Below, piece after piece: positions 8,223 through 16,355 of a DNA stretch of 64,000 nt. The stretch spans positions 1-64,000 of the forward strand of contig NZ_QRZF01000001.1 in assembly GCF_003464595.1 (NCBI RefSeq), in the 5' to 3' direction. The stretch comes from Bacteroides intestinalis. GTDB lineage: Bacteria; Bacteroidota; Bacteroidia; Bacteroidales; Bacteroidaceae. The notes beneath the pieces were generated by a model. The model was not told the DNA's origin. It ran no database searches and saw nothing but the letters and a program-made list of their open reading frames with translations. Every line of letters begins with the position of its first letter. Positions within the stretch are counted from its first letter, which is position 1. A program made the translations under genes and the position numbers.

Positions 8223-10259
8223 ATGAAATATAAATCTTTGTCTTTATTGATAATCGCCCTGCTTTCCGCCTGTACGCTCGGAGCGCAGAACCGCAAAAAA
8301 GTAGGAGTAGTACTGAGTGGCGGTGGCGCCAAAGGCGTGGCGCACATCGGAGCGCTGAAAGTGATAGAAGAAGCCGGAATTCCGATAGATTATGTAGTAG
8401 GTACCAGTATGGGAGCCCTCGTCGGCGGACTATACTCTATCGGCTACACCCCACAGCAATTGGACAGCATTGTCAATGCACAAAACTGGAAGTTTCTGCT
8501 GTCTGATACCCCTGATCCGGAAACTACATTGCTGAGCGAAAAGCTAAAGGAAGAACAGTACTTGCTCTCTGTTCCGATTGCCGGAAAATCAGCACATGTA
8601 TCCGATGCAGGGATTATAAAAGGAAGAAACATATCACGGTTGTTTTCCGAATTGACAGTGGGGTATCATGACTCTATCTCTTTCAACCGGCTCCCCATCC
8701 CATTCGCTTGCGTATCGGACAACATTGTAAATGGTAACAAGGTCGTTTTTCACAACGGTATACTGGCCACTGCAATGCGTGCCAGTATGTCTATTCCGGG
8801 AGTATTCTCCCCGGTTTATCTCAATGGCAAAGTGCTGGTAGACGGCGGACTGATAGATAATTACCCCGTAGATATAGCCCGGCAAATGGGAGCGGAAATT
8901 ATTATCGGAGTCGATGTACAGAATCCATTAATGAAAGCGGATGAACTGACAAGCCTCTCGAGCGTGCTGGGACAAATCATAAACCTGGTGGGAGAAGAAA
9001 GCTACAGAAAAAATGTAAAGGATAGTAATATACACATACAGGTAGATGTGGATGGATACTCGGCAGCAAGTTTCAACTCTGAAGCATTGGACACATTGAT
9101 GCGCAGGGGCAAAGAGGCCGCCATGAAAGATTGGGAAAAACTGATTGCACTGAAAAAGGAAATAGGTATCAGTACGGATTATCGCGCAGAATATCCCGGC
9201 CCCTTCAAAATACCAACGCGTGCCATGCTGGATACAATACCGTCCGTAGCACAAATTACTCCGCATGAGAAGCCGGTGAATACCATAAATATAGGAGGCA
9301 GGTTTGATAATGAGGAGTTAGCCGTATTGCTACTGAATGCAAGGGCATATCTCGGAAAACAGAAGAAATCGCAACTAAGCGCCACTACCCGGCTGGGTAA
9401 GCGGACTTTCGGACAACTGGAATACACGTACTCGCTACGCAATAATTGGGATCTCAGTACAGGGTATCAGATAGGATATAATGATTTCAATCTTTATAAG
9501 GAAGGCGACCGACTGATGAATCTGACCTATGTGCATCACACGGCTTGGATAGGATTTACGAAAAGCTGGTGCAAGTTGCTCGTCAAGGCAGGTATTCATT
9601 TTGAGAAGTATAATTATCACGACTGGCCGTCGGGACCGGATATCTCTATTACCAAATCAAGTGACAAGGCTTTGCTCAGTTATCAGGCCAGTGTCATGTA
9701 CAATAGTCTGAATAACCAGCGGTTCTCTACGCAGGGAATGGAATGGGAAGCATCGTACAGGCTCTATACGGATAACATGATAGCTTACGGTTCGGGTAGT
9801 CCTGTATCGGTATTTCAAACACATTGGAGTGGATATTTCTCACCGAACCGGGTATTTACCATCATGCCGTCGGTATATGGCAGGGTAGTCGGGAAAAATA
9901 CGCAATCGCTGGCGATATCGAACTTTGTAGGTGGAAATGTACCGGGAAGATACATGGAACAACAAATTCCTTTCACGGGTATCAATCACATCGAAATAAG
10001 TCCGGATGCTATGCTGACGGGGATGCTGGGAGTCAGAGCACGGACTTACAAGAACCAGTACATCGTAGTGCGGGGCAGTTACGGACGGACTGCCAACAAA
10101 ATAGAAAATCTGTTTGGTGGAACAAATACTCATGGATTGGCGGGAGGCAGCATAGGATATTGTTACAACAGCATTATAGGGCCTATTGAAGCGGAACTTA
10201 ACTATTCGAATCAGTCCAAGAAGCTGGGATACTATATCGGAGTGGGATTTACTTTCTAG
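8223..10259 (+). CDS. Patatin-like phospholipase with C-terminal outer-membrane beta-barrel
   Basis: 678 residues. Signal peptide MKYKSLSLLIIALLSACTLGAQ, cleaved near residue 20 (or lipid-modified at Cys17). Residues 25-230 are the patatin domain: oxyanion-hole VLSGGGAKG, nucleophile elbow VGTSMG (Ser62), and catalytic VDGGLIDN (Asp207). Residues 330-390 look like a POTRA-type linker and the remaining 290 residues are an alternating Tyr/Gly-rich beta-barrel ending in the aromatic C-terminus VGVGFTF-like (YYIGVGFTF). The whole layout resembles type Vd/PlpD-like or RssA-BamA-like surface lipases, so the enzyme may act on phospholipids at or beyond the outer membrane. Monocistronic, preceded by an inverted repeat; its stop touches the repeat array of the next gene. 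Confidence 0.93.
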   Translation: MKYKSLSLLIIALLSACTLGAQNRKKVGVVLSGGGAKGVAHIGALKVIEEAGIPIDYVVGTSMGALVGGLYSIGYTPQQLDSIVNAQNWKFLLSDTPDPETTLLSEKLKEEQYLLSVPIAGKSAHVSDAGIIKGRNISRLFSELTVGYHDSISFNRLPIPFACVSDNIVNGNKVVFHNGILATAMRASMSIPGVFSPVYLNGKVLVDGGLIDNYPVDIARQMGAEIIIGVDVQNPLMKADELTSLSSVLGQIINLVGEESYRKNVKDSNIHIQVDVDGYSAASFNSEALDTLMRRGKEAAMKDWEKLIALKKEIGISTDYRAEYPGPFKIPTRAMLDTIPSVAQITPHEKPVNTINIGGRFDNEELAVLLLNARAYLGKQKKSQLSATTRLGKRTFGQLEYTYSLRNNWDLSTGYQIGYNDFNLYKEGDRLMNLTYVHHTAWIGFTKSWCKLLVKAGIHFEKYNYHDWPSGPDISITKSSDKALLSYQASVMYNSLNNQRFSTQGMEWEASYRLYTDNMIAYGSGSPVSVFQTHWSGYFSPNRVFTIMPSVYGRVVGKNTQSLAISNFVGGNVPGRYMEQQIPFTGINHIEISPDAMLTGMLGVRARTYKNQYIVVRGSYGRTANKIENLFGGTNTHGLAGGSIGYCYNSIIGPIEAELNYSNQSKKLGYYIGVGFTF

Positions 10260-10260
10260 T

Positions 10261-10345
10261 TGCTTTGGATTTATTACAATACACGCACAATATTGCTTTG
10301 GATTTATTACAAGAAAATCCATTTTGTGCTTTGGATTTATTACAA
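10261..10345 (+). repeat. Three spaced 19-bp direct repeats upstream of an AAA/DUF4143 ATPase
   Basis: TGCTTTGGATTTATTACAA is present three times without change at 10261-10279, 10294-10312 and 10327-10345, an exact 33-base period with unrelated 14-base spacers. The third copy supplies the -33 TTTG of the ATPase promoter, the position expected for an operator. Because the period is a multiple of three, a spurious extension of the ATPase frame reads LDLLQ three times. Confidence 0.85.
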
Positions 10346-10360
10346 ATAGAATTATATTTG
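10330..10360 (+). promoter_or_regulatory. Promoter of the AAA/DUF4143 ATPase
   Basis: TTTG (10330-10333), 19 bases, then TATATTTG (10353-10360), an ideal Bacteroides promoter. Transcription would start near 10367, 24 bases before the ATG at 10391, which rules out the longer start inside the repeats. Confidence 0.8.
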
Positions 10361-10390
10361 CATCAAAAGCAACCAATTAACAAGGAAGTT

Positions 10391-11731
10391 ATGATATACA
10401 GATATGCATTATCTTACCTGGAAGCCTGGAAGAAGAATCCTATGAGAAAACCATTGATTCTGCGTGGAGCGCGCCAAGTAGGTAAAACAACTTTAGTAGA
10501 AAACTTTGCAACGGAATTTGACTGTTTCCTACGACTCAACCTGGACGAGGAAGAAGACCGGAACTTATTTACCCAATACAAGGAAATACATAAGCTGATA
10601 GAAGCTATCTTTTTTTATTTACGTAAAAGTCCCAATCAAGGAACAGTTTTACTCTTCATTGATGAGATACAGAATTCTCCCGAAGCTGTAGCTATGCTTC
10701 GGTACTTTTATGAAAAGCGTCCGGACATTTACGTCATAGCCGCAGGCTCACTACTGGAGAATGTAATAGACCATAAAATTTCCTTCCCCGTAGGCAGAAT
10801 AGAGTATATGACCCTGCACCCATGTTCTTTTTTGGAATACCTGAATGGAATAGGTGAAGATTTTGACCAACAAGCCATAGAAGAATTAAAGGCCGACGCA
10901 ATCCATGAAAGATTAATGTATGAGTTCCGAAAATATTGCATAGTAGGTGGTATGCCGGAAGCCATCAAAGTATATGCCCAAACAAAAGATTTACTTTCAT
11001 TGGATACCATTTATGATGCCTTGATCGCTTCATATAGTGATGATATTGAAAAATATTCGCCTAATGAAACACAGACTAAAGTAATGAGGCATATCCTGGA
11101 AACCGGATGGCAAAAAGGAGGAGAAACGATCACTTTCGAGCGCTTTGGAGGTTCGGAATACCGTTCACGAGAAGTGGGAGAAGCATTTCGCACCATACAA
11201 AAAGCCATGCTTTTAGAATTAGTGTATCCAACATTAAACAATCGTTTACCTTTAGAGGCGCAATTGAGCCGTCGCCCCAAGTTAATTTGGCTGGATACCG
11301 GATTAATGAATTACAAAGCCGAAGTTCGAGAAGAAGTCTTTTCTGTATCTGACATATCCGATGCATATAGAGGGCATATAGCGGAACAAATAGTCGCCCA
11401 AGAACTATTGGCACACACTACAAAAGTCTCTGAACGAAGATATTACTGGATTGGTGGTAAGCGAAACTCTACAGCAGAAGTCGATTTCGTATGGAAACGT
11501 CAGCCGTACGTATTACCCATTGAAGTAAAATCAGGTATAAATGCACATCTTCGCTCCCTTCACCTATTCATGTCCAACGCTCCGCACGATTTAGCCATCA
11601 GGGTATGGAGTAACCGGATGAGTATAGACGAGGTGAAAGAACCCGGTACCGGAAAAATGTTCAGGTTGCTTAACCTTCCTTATTATTATGTAGGAGTACT
11701 GGATAAAGTGATTGATAGCATAATGAAATAA
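10391..11731 (+). CDS. AAA ATPase with DUF4143 domain (first copy)
   Basis: 446 residues from ATG 10391 (MIYRYALSYLEAWKKNPMRK). Walker A is GARQVGKT (residues 26-33) and Walker B LLFIDEIQNS (Asp91-Glu92). A winged-helix-like middle follows and the C-terminal half is DUF4143, including the PD-(D/E)XK-like strand region EVDFVWKRQPYVLPIEVKS. These proteins are widespread, often multicopy in Bacteroides, and have no agreed function; a DNA-linked, possibly mobile or self-regulating role has been suggested by their domain make-up. The start is fixed by the promoter at 10330-10360. A relative with the same layout is at 42608-43834, also preceded by spaced repeats. Confidence 0.9.
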   Translation: MIYRYALSYLEAWKKNPMRKPLILRGARQVGKTTLVENFATEFDCFLRLNLDEEEDRNLFTQYKEIHKLIEAIFFYLRKSPNQGTVLLFIDEIQNSPEAVAMLRYFYEKRPDIYVIAAGSLLENVIDHKISFPVGRIEYMTLHPCSFLEYLNGIGEDFDQQAIEELKADAIHERLMYEFRKYCIVGGMPEAIKVYAQTKDLLSLDTIYDALIASYSDDIEKYSPNETQTKVMRHILETGWQKGGETITFERFGGSEYRSREVGEAFRTIQKAMLLELVYPTLNNRLPLEAQLSRRPKLIWLDTGLMNYKAEVREEVFSVSDISDAYRGHIAEQIVAQELLAHTTKVSERRYYWIGGKRNSTAEVDFVWKRQPYVLPIEVKSGINAHLRSLHLFMSNAPHDLAIRVWSNRMSIDEVKEPGTGKMFRLLNLPYYYVGVLDKVIDSIMK

Positions 11732-11735
11732 TGAA

Positions 11736-12071
11736 CTATTCTTTAGCCTCCTCCTGTGAAATACGGATAGCAGTGTATAGTTCAAGTATGGCGGCAACCG
11801 TCAGGCACACAATCCACTCATTTCCGTGAGTGAAGAACATGAATGCTCCGGTGAGCACCAACAGCAACGCACCGAAAATCTGTTGGCGGCGGAGGCGTTT
11901 TACATTGGCCCTACTACTCTTGGAAGGAGAATTGATCTGGGCCAATGCCACCATAGTAGCACCGATTGTATAAACATAGGGAGCAACCTCCCAGCTGGTG
12001 ATGTAGACGGCAGCACCAAACAGTACCATCAAAGCGCCTACAGTAAACAAAGCAGGTATCAGGGATTTCAT
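11736..12071 (-). CDS. Small four-helix membrane protein, unknown function
   Basis: 111 residues with about four hydrophobic segments (residues 3-25, 30-47, 65-83 and 88-104), joined by a short basic loop SKSSRANVKRLRRQQ. Start MKSLIPALFTVGALMVLFGAAVY. It overlaps the FtsB/DivIC-like gene by four bases (ATGA), so the two are translationally coupled. In Bacteroides genomes I recall this pair adjacent to dnaX, suggesting a conserved envelope or division-related role, but no function can be read from the sequence. Convergent with the ATPase gene, leaving four bases between stops. Confidence 0.8.
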   Translation of the reverse strand: MKSLIPALFTVGALMVLFGAAVYITSWEVAPYVYTIGATMVALAQINSPSKSSRANVKRLRRQQIFGALLLVLTGAFMFFTHGNEWIVCLTVAAILELYTAIRISQEEAKE

Positions 12072-12376
12072 TTTTCGATGTCTTCTTCAAATACGTAAAT
12101 ATCCTCATTCGGTTTCTTCATCAGGTACTTCTCACGCGCAATACGCTCGATGGCACCGGAATCTACAGCCAGCTCGTTCAGCCGTTCTGTATTCTCTTCA
12201 TATTCTGCCCGGTATTTCTCAATCTCAGAATTCAGGCGACTGATTTCATTCGCATAACCCATACGGCGCACGATGCTGTTTTCATCCAGAAAACCTACAA
12301 CCACTACAAATGCAACAAACGTAATCAAGTATTTACGTCTGCGGACAAAAGCCCAAAGTGTCGCTAATTTATCCAT
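12068..12376 (-). CDS. FtsB/DivIC-like septum formation initiator
   Basis: 102 residues. A short basic cytoplasmic N-terminus, one membrane helix (YLITFVAFVVVVGFLDENSI, residues 17-36), then a heptad-rich coiled coil (ISRLNSEIEKYRAEYEENTERLNEL) and the family-typical ERIAREKYLMKKPNEDIYVF ending. FtsB/DivIC proteins bridge early and late divisome parts with FtsL and FtsQ. Bacteroidetes homologues have this length. Divergent from dnaX, with 148 bases between starts, and coupled to a small membrane protein downstream. Confidence 0.88.
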   Translation of the reverse strand: MDKLATLWAFVRRRKYLITFVAFVVVVGFLDENSIVRRMGYANEISRLNSEIEKYRAEYEENTERLNELAVDSGAIERIAREKYLMKKPNEDIYVFEEDIEK

Positions 12377-12483
12377 TGATAAACAAATTAATAATTAAAG
12401 AATTAATAATTAAAAAGAAACCGGGAGGGGATTCTTCGCCTACAAAGATAAGAGGAATAACTGAGAAATTCCTTTTTTTTATG

Positions 12484-12491
12484 TACATTTG
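12484..12491 (+). promoter_or_regulatory. -7 element of dnaX promoter
   Basis: TACATTTG matches TAnnTTTG exactly, 34 bases before the dnaX ATG at 12525. Confidence 0.6.
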
Positions 12492-12524
12492 CACAAATTG
12501 TAATGGACAAGAATATCCCAAATC

Positions 12525-14378
12525 ATGGAAAATTATATCGTATCGGCACGAAAATATCGCCCTACGACCTTTGAGTCGGTAGTGGGACAACGTGCCCTGA
12601 CCACTACGCTGAAAAATGCCATCGCTACCGGCAAACTGGCACATGCCTACCTGTTCTGCGGTCCGCGCGGTGTGGGAAAGACTACTTGCGCCCGCATCTT
12701 CGCCAAGACCATCAACTGTATGAGTCCTACTGCAGAAGGCGAAGCGTGCAACCAATGTGAATCGTGTACAGCGTTCAATGAACAACGGTCATACAACATC
12801 CATGAACTGGATGCCGCATCCAACAACTCCGTTGACGATATCCGCCAACTGGTGGAACAGGTGCGTATTCCGCCCCAGATAGGAAAATATAAAGTATATA
12901 TCATCGACGAGGTACACATGTTGTCCGCTTCGGCTTTCAACGCTTTCCTGAAAACGCTGGAAGAGCCGCCCCGTCATGCCATCTTTATCCTGGCAACTAC
13001 AGAAAAACATAAGATTCTGCCTACTATCTTGTCCCGTTGCCAGATATATGACTTTAACCGCATCAATGTAGATGATACGGTTGCCCATCTGGCATATGTC
13101 GCTTCAAAAGAAGGAATTACTGCCGAACCGGAAGCCTTGAATGTCATTGCACTGAAAGCTGATGGAGGTATGCGTGATGCTTTGTCTATTTTCGACCAGG
13201 TAGTCAGCTTCACCGGTGGGCACATCAGTTACAAAAGTGTAATTGAGAACTTGAATGTACTGGACTACGAATATTATTTCCGGTTGACGGATCATTTTCT
13301 GGCAAACCAGGTCAGCGATGCATTGCTGTTGCTGAATGATGTGCTGAATAAAGGATTTGATGCCAGCCACTTCGTAACAGGGCTGTCATCCCACTTCCGT
13401 GATTTACTTGTGAGTAAAGATCCCGCCACCCTGTCACTACTTGAAGTGGGTGCCAGCATCCGGGAGCGCTACCAGGCACAGGCACAGAAATGTCCGCTGC
13501 CTTTCCTGTATCGCGCTATGAAGCTTTGTAATGATTGCGATTTAAATTACCGCGCCAGTAAAAACAAGCGGTTACTGGTGGAACTGACTCTGATACAGAT
13601 TGCCCAGCTTACCGCCGAGGGGGACGACGTCAGTGGTGGGCGTGGCCCTAAACAATCTATCAAACCCATATTTTCGCAGCCTGCCGCCGCTCAGCAGCCA
13701 CAGGCCGCACATGCTATGCCCCAACCGCAAGCAACAACTGCCGCTCCGGCACAACCCCAGCCGGTGCAACAAGCTCCTGCAGCCCAAGCTGCCCCTGCAT
13801 CTCCGCAAGTCCAACAGCCTTTTGGCTCGCAAGCTGCTGCCATGCGTCCCACTCCTACTGCCGTATTAATGGCCCAAGGAAAAGAGGAAAAGAAAATCCC
13901 CGTTATGAAGATGTCCGGTTTGGGAGTCTCAATCAAACATCCACGGGGTGAAGAAGAAGAAAAAAAACAAGCTGCAGCATCAGCAGTACAGCAAAATGCA
14001 CAGCCTGAAGAAGATTTTATCTTCAATGAAAAGGATGTCAACTACTATTGGCAGGAGTACGCCGGACGCTTGCCCCAAGAGCAAACCGCCCTTGCCAAGC
14101 GTATGCAGGTTATTCGCCTGACCATGCTGAATGCAACTACATTTGAGGCCGTAGTGGAAAATGATATTGCAGCCAAAGAATTCACAGACCTGATCCCTAC
14201 CCTGCAAGGCTACTTACGCAAACGGCTGAAAAACAGCAAAGCAACGATGACAGTCCGCGTCAGTGCCCCCACTGAAAAAGTGCGTGCATACAGCCGTGTG
14301 GAGAAATTCCAGTTGATGGCACAAAAGAATAATGCCTTAATGCAATTGAAAGAAGAATTCGGTTTGGAGCTTTATTGA
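12525..14378 (+). CDS. dnaX: DNA polymerase III subunit gamma/tau
   Basis: 617 residues. The first 360 residues are the clamp-loader ATPase: KYRPTTFESVVGQ, Walker A GPRGVGKTT, a four-cysteine zinc module (CMSPTAEGEACNQCESC), Walker B YIIDEVHML, sensor 1 region ILATTEKHKILPTILSRCQ. Residues 380-480 are a Pro/Gln/Ala-rich linker, and the last 150 residues are the tau-specific part that contacts the polymerase and helicase in other bacteria. It loads the beta clamp and organises the replisome in the cytoplasm. Transcribed alone from a promoter at 12484; I see no A-run able to give a gamma-type frameshift at the usual position, though AAAAAAAC-like runs occur near 13960. Confidence 0.97.
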   Translation: MENYIVSARKYRPTTFESVVGQRALTTTLKNAIATGKLAHAYLFCGPRGVGKTTCARIFAKTINCMSPTAEGEACNQCESCTAFNEQRSYNIHELDAASNNSVDDIRQLVEQVRIPPQIGKYKVYIIDEVHMLSASAFNAFLKTLEEPPRHAIFILATTEKHKILPTILSRCQIYDFNRINVDDTVAHLAYVASKEGITAEPEALNVIALKADGGMRDALSIFDQVVSFTGGHISYKSVIENLNVLDYEYYFRLTDHFLANQVSDALLLLNDVLNKGFDASHFVTGLSSHFRDLLVSKDPATLSLLEVGASIRERYQAQAQKCPLPFLYRAMKLCNDCDLNYRASKNKRLLVELTLIQIAQLTAEGDDVSGGRGPKQSIKPIFSQPAAAQQPQAAHAMPQPQATTAAPAQPQPVQQAPAAQAAPASPQVQQPFGSQAAAMRPTPTAVLMAQGKEEKKIPVMKMSGLGVSIKHPRGEEEEKKQAAASAVQQNAQPEEDFIFNEKDVNYYWQEYAGRLPQEQTALAKRMQVIRLTMLNATTFEAVVENDIAAKEFTDLIPTLQGYLRKRLKNSKATMTVRVSAPTEKVRAYSRVEKFQLMAQKNNALMQLKEEFGLELY

Positions 14379-14420
14379 TAATTATAATTAAGTAATTGCA
14401 GTTTTTATCCAACAAATACT

Positions 14421-14450
14421 TTTGTTTTTTTAGTTTTATCATTACATTTG
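14421..14450 (+). promoter_or_regulatory. Promoter of the TPR histidine kinase pair
   Basis: TTTG (14421-14424), 18 bases, TACATTTG (14443-14450). The start codon at 14482 is 31 bases downstream, supporting the unusual TTG start. Confidence 0.7.
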
Positions 14451-14481
14451 CGGATGAACTAACAAAAACATATCTTTTACT

Positions 14482-16353
14482 TTGAGAAAAATTGCGATAA
14501 TATCAGCAGTAACAGGCTTTTTGCTCTTCTCTTTTGCAGCAGGAACACACGCCACCAGTGCAGACAAAGAACGTCTGGCTGCTTTGCAATCTCTCATAAC
14601 CAAAGAGGTACCTTATGATGCCAATATACCGATAGACAGCATCATATCATGGACCGATGAACTGGCTCCCACACTGAAATCTCCCAAAACAGAAGAAGCT
14701 TACTTCACTTTAGTTCTGTGGGAAGTGAATGCATATATCATGCGAGGAGACCTCAGCCTGGCAATAGACCGGGCACGATTAATGTACGAATATGCTAAAG
14801 ATATAAAATCCAATTTCGGTATCGCTCTCTCCAACCAGGCTGTCGGACAGGCTTATTCGGCCTCCAACATACAGGATAAAGCTTTGATCTCTTATATGGA
14901 TGCACTGCGTTACCTGCCTGAAAACAACCCGCAAACCTACCGGTTATTGGTGAAAATCTCCACGCAACTACAACAAATGAATCGCCTGGAAGAGGCTATG
15001 GAATATGTAAAGAAGCTGAATCCGCTTCTTGAACAGAATCCGGAACATCCGCTTGCCATCCCCATACTTATAGAAAATGCAACTTACTACATCTCATCAG
15101 GAGATCAGGATACTGCGCTCCAGTATCTGCACCGGGCAGACTCGATTTACAAAAACCATACTCATGAAATAGCCCATGAGTTTTCCATCAACTATTACAC
15201 TGCTGCCTGCTATCGCGCATTGGCTGCCGATTACCACAACAAGGAAAAGGCTGATGAAGCCTTGGCACTTTATAACCAGCTTCTGGAAGTGGTATCCAAT
15301 AATAAACGCTCGCTGGAGTACCGCTGGATTTGTGCGGAAAAGATCTATTTATATAAACTGCTGGGGCGCTTTGATGAAGCCTGCCAGATTTATAAGGAAC
15401 TATACAGTGTTACTGATACCCTTGCATCAAAAAGCTATATCCGGCAGATTAATGCCTTGAAAGCTACTTATCAGGTTGATGAGATAGAACTGGAAAACAA
15501 GGCACAGCAGAACAAGATGGTTGTTGTTCTTATCTTCATCGGATTAGGATTACTGACTTTCATCTCTATGCTTGCCATCTGGCTTAGAAGACAGAAGAAA
15601 GTAGTAGTAATGTCTACGGAAACTCTGGAACAATTGCGTTATAATGCTGAAAATGCAACACGTGCCAAGAGTATATTCTTATCAAATATGAGCCACGAGA
15701 TACGAACTCCTCTCAATGCTCTGTCCGGCTTTTCTGCATTACTGACGGAAGAGGGCTTAGATGACTCTACCCGGAGACAATGCACCGACATCATTCAACA
15801 GAACTCCGAACTTCTGCTGAAATTGATTAATGATGTGATCGACTTGTCGAGTCTGGAATTTGGAAAAATGCAATTCAGCATAGCCGAGCATGATGCTGTG
15901 GCAACTTGCCGGAATGTGACCGACACCGTAGGTAAAGTAAAACAGACTCAAGCAGAATTATTGTTTGAAACATCATTGGAAGAATTATACATTGAAACAG
16001 ATGATTCACGCCTGCAACAAGTGCTGATAAATTTGCTGATCAATGCAACCAAATTTACCCCTGACGGTAGTATCACGCTAAAATTGGAGAAGCAATCGGA
16101 AGAGATGGCTTTATTCTCCGTAACGGATACCGGTTGCGGTATTCCGAAAGAAAAACAGGCAAGCATATTCCGGCGTTTTGAAAAACTGGATGAAAATGCA
16201 CAAGGAAGTGGACTTGGCTTATCTATCTGTCAGTTAATTATTGAGCATATCGGTGGCAAAATATGGATTGATCCAGACTATACAGGAGGCTCCCGTTTCG
16301 TTTTCACACATCCAATACACCAGACACGCAGTAACTCAAAGAAGGAGGATTAA
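14482..16353 (+). CDS. TPR-containing sensor histidine kinase (active copy)
   Basis: 623 residues beginning with TTG at 14482 (read MRKIAIISAVTGFLLFSFAAG, a signal peptide); the only ATG before it is followed by a stop after two codons. Residues 25-345 are periplasmic TPR-like helical repeats. A membrane helix (VVVLIFIGLGLLTFISMLAIW) lies near residue 350. The kinase core has an H-box SNMSHEIRTPLNALSG with His405, N-box INLLINATKFT, G1 DTGCGIP and G2 GSGLGLSICQL, all intact. There is no receiver or DNA-binding domain, and no response regulator gene next to it, so the phosphotransfer partner is elsewhere. The second kinase-like gene starts two bases after its stop with a strong GGAGG inside the end of this gene, so both are co-translated. 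Confidence 0.9.
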   Translation: MRKIAIISAVTGFLLFSFAAGTHATSADKERLAALQSLITKEVPYDANIPIDSIISWTDELAPTLKSPKTEEAYFTLVLWEVNAYIMRGDLSLAIDRARLMYEYAKDIKSNFGIALSNQAVGQAYSASNIQDKALISYMDALRYLPENNPQTYRLLVKISTQLQQMNRLEEAMEYVKKLNPLLEQNPEHPLAIPILIENATYYISSGDQDTALQYLHRADSIYKNHTHEIAHEFSINYYTAACYRALAADYHNKEKADEALALYNQLLEVVSNNKRSLEYRWICAEKIYLYKLLGRFDEACQIYKELYSVTDTLASKSYIRQINALKATYQVDEIELENKAQQNKMVVVLIFIGLGLLTFISMLAIWLRRQKKVVVMSTETLEQLRYNAENATRAKSIFLSNMSHEIRTPLNALSGFSALLTEEGLDDSTRRQCTDIIQQNSELLLKLINDVIDLSSLEFGKMQFSIAEHDAVATCRNVTDTVGKVKQTQAELLFETSLEELYIETDDSRLQQVLINLLINATKFTPDGSITLKLEKQSEEMALFSVTDTGCGIPKEKQASIFRRFEKLDENAQGSGLGLSICQLIIEHIGGKIWIDPDYTGGSRFVFTHPIHQTRSNSKKED

Positions 16354-16355
16354 TC

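Noticed and set aside
10265..10390. Longer start of the first AAA/DUF4143 ATPase
   Set aside because: It reads through the 33-base repeats and lies before the transcription start predicted from the promoter at 10330-10360.
13950..13980. Programmed frameshift in dnaX
   Set aside because: There is an A-rich stretch in the linker, but no heptamer with a following stem-loop or nearby stop in the shifted frame that I could confirm.
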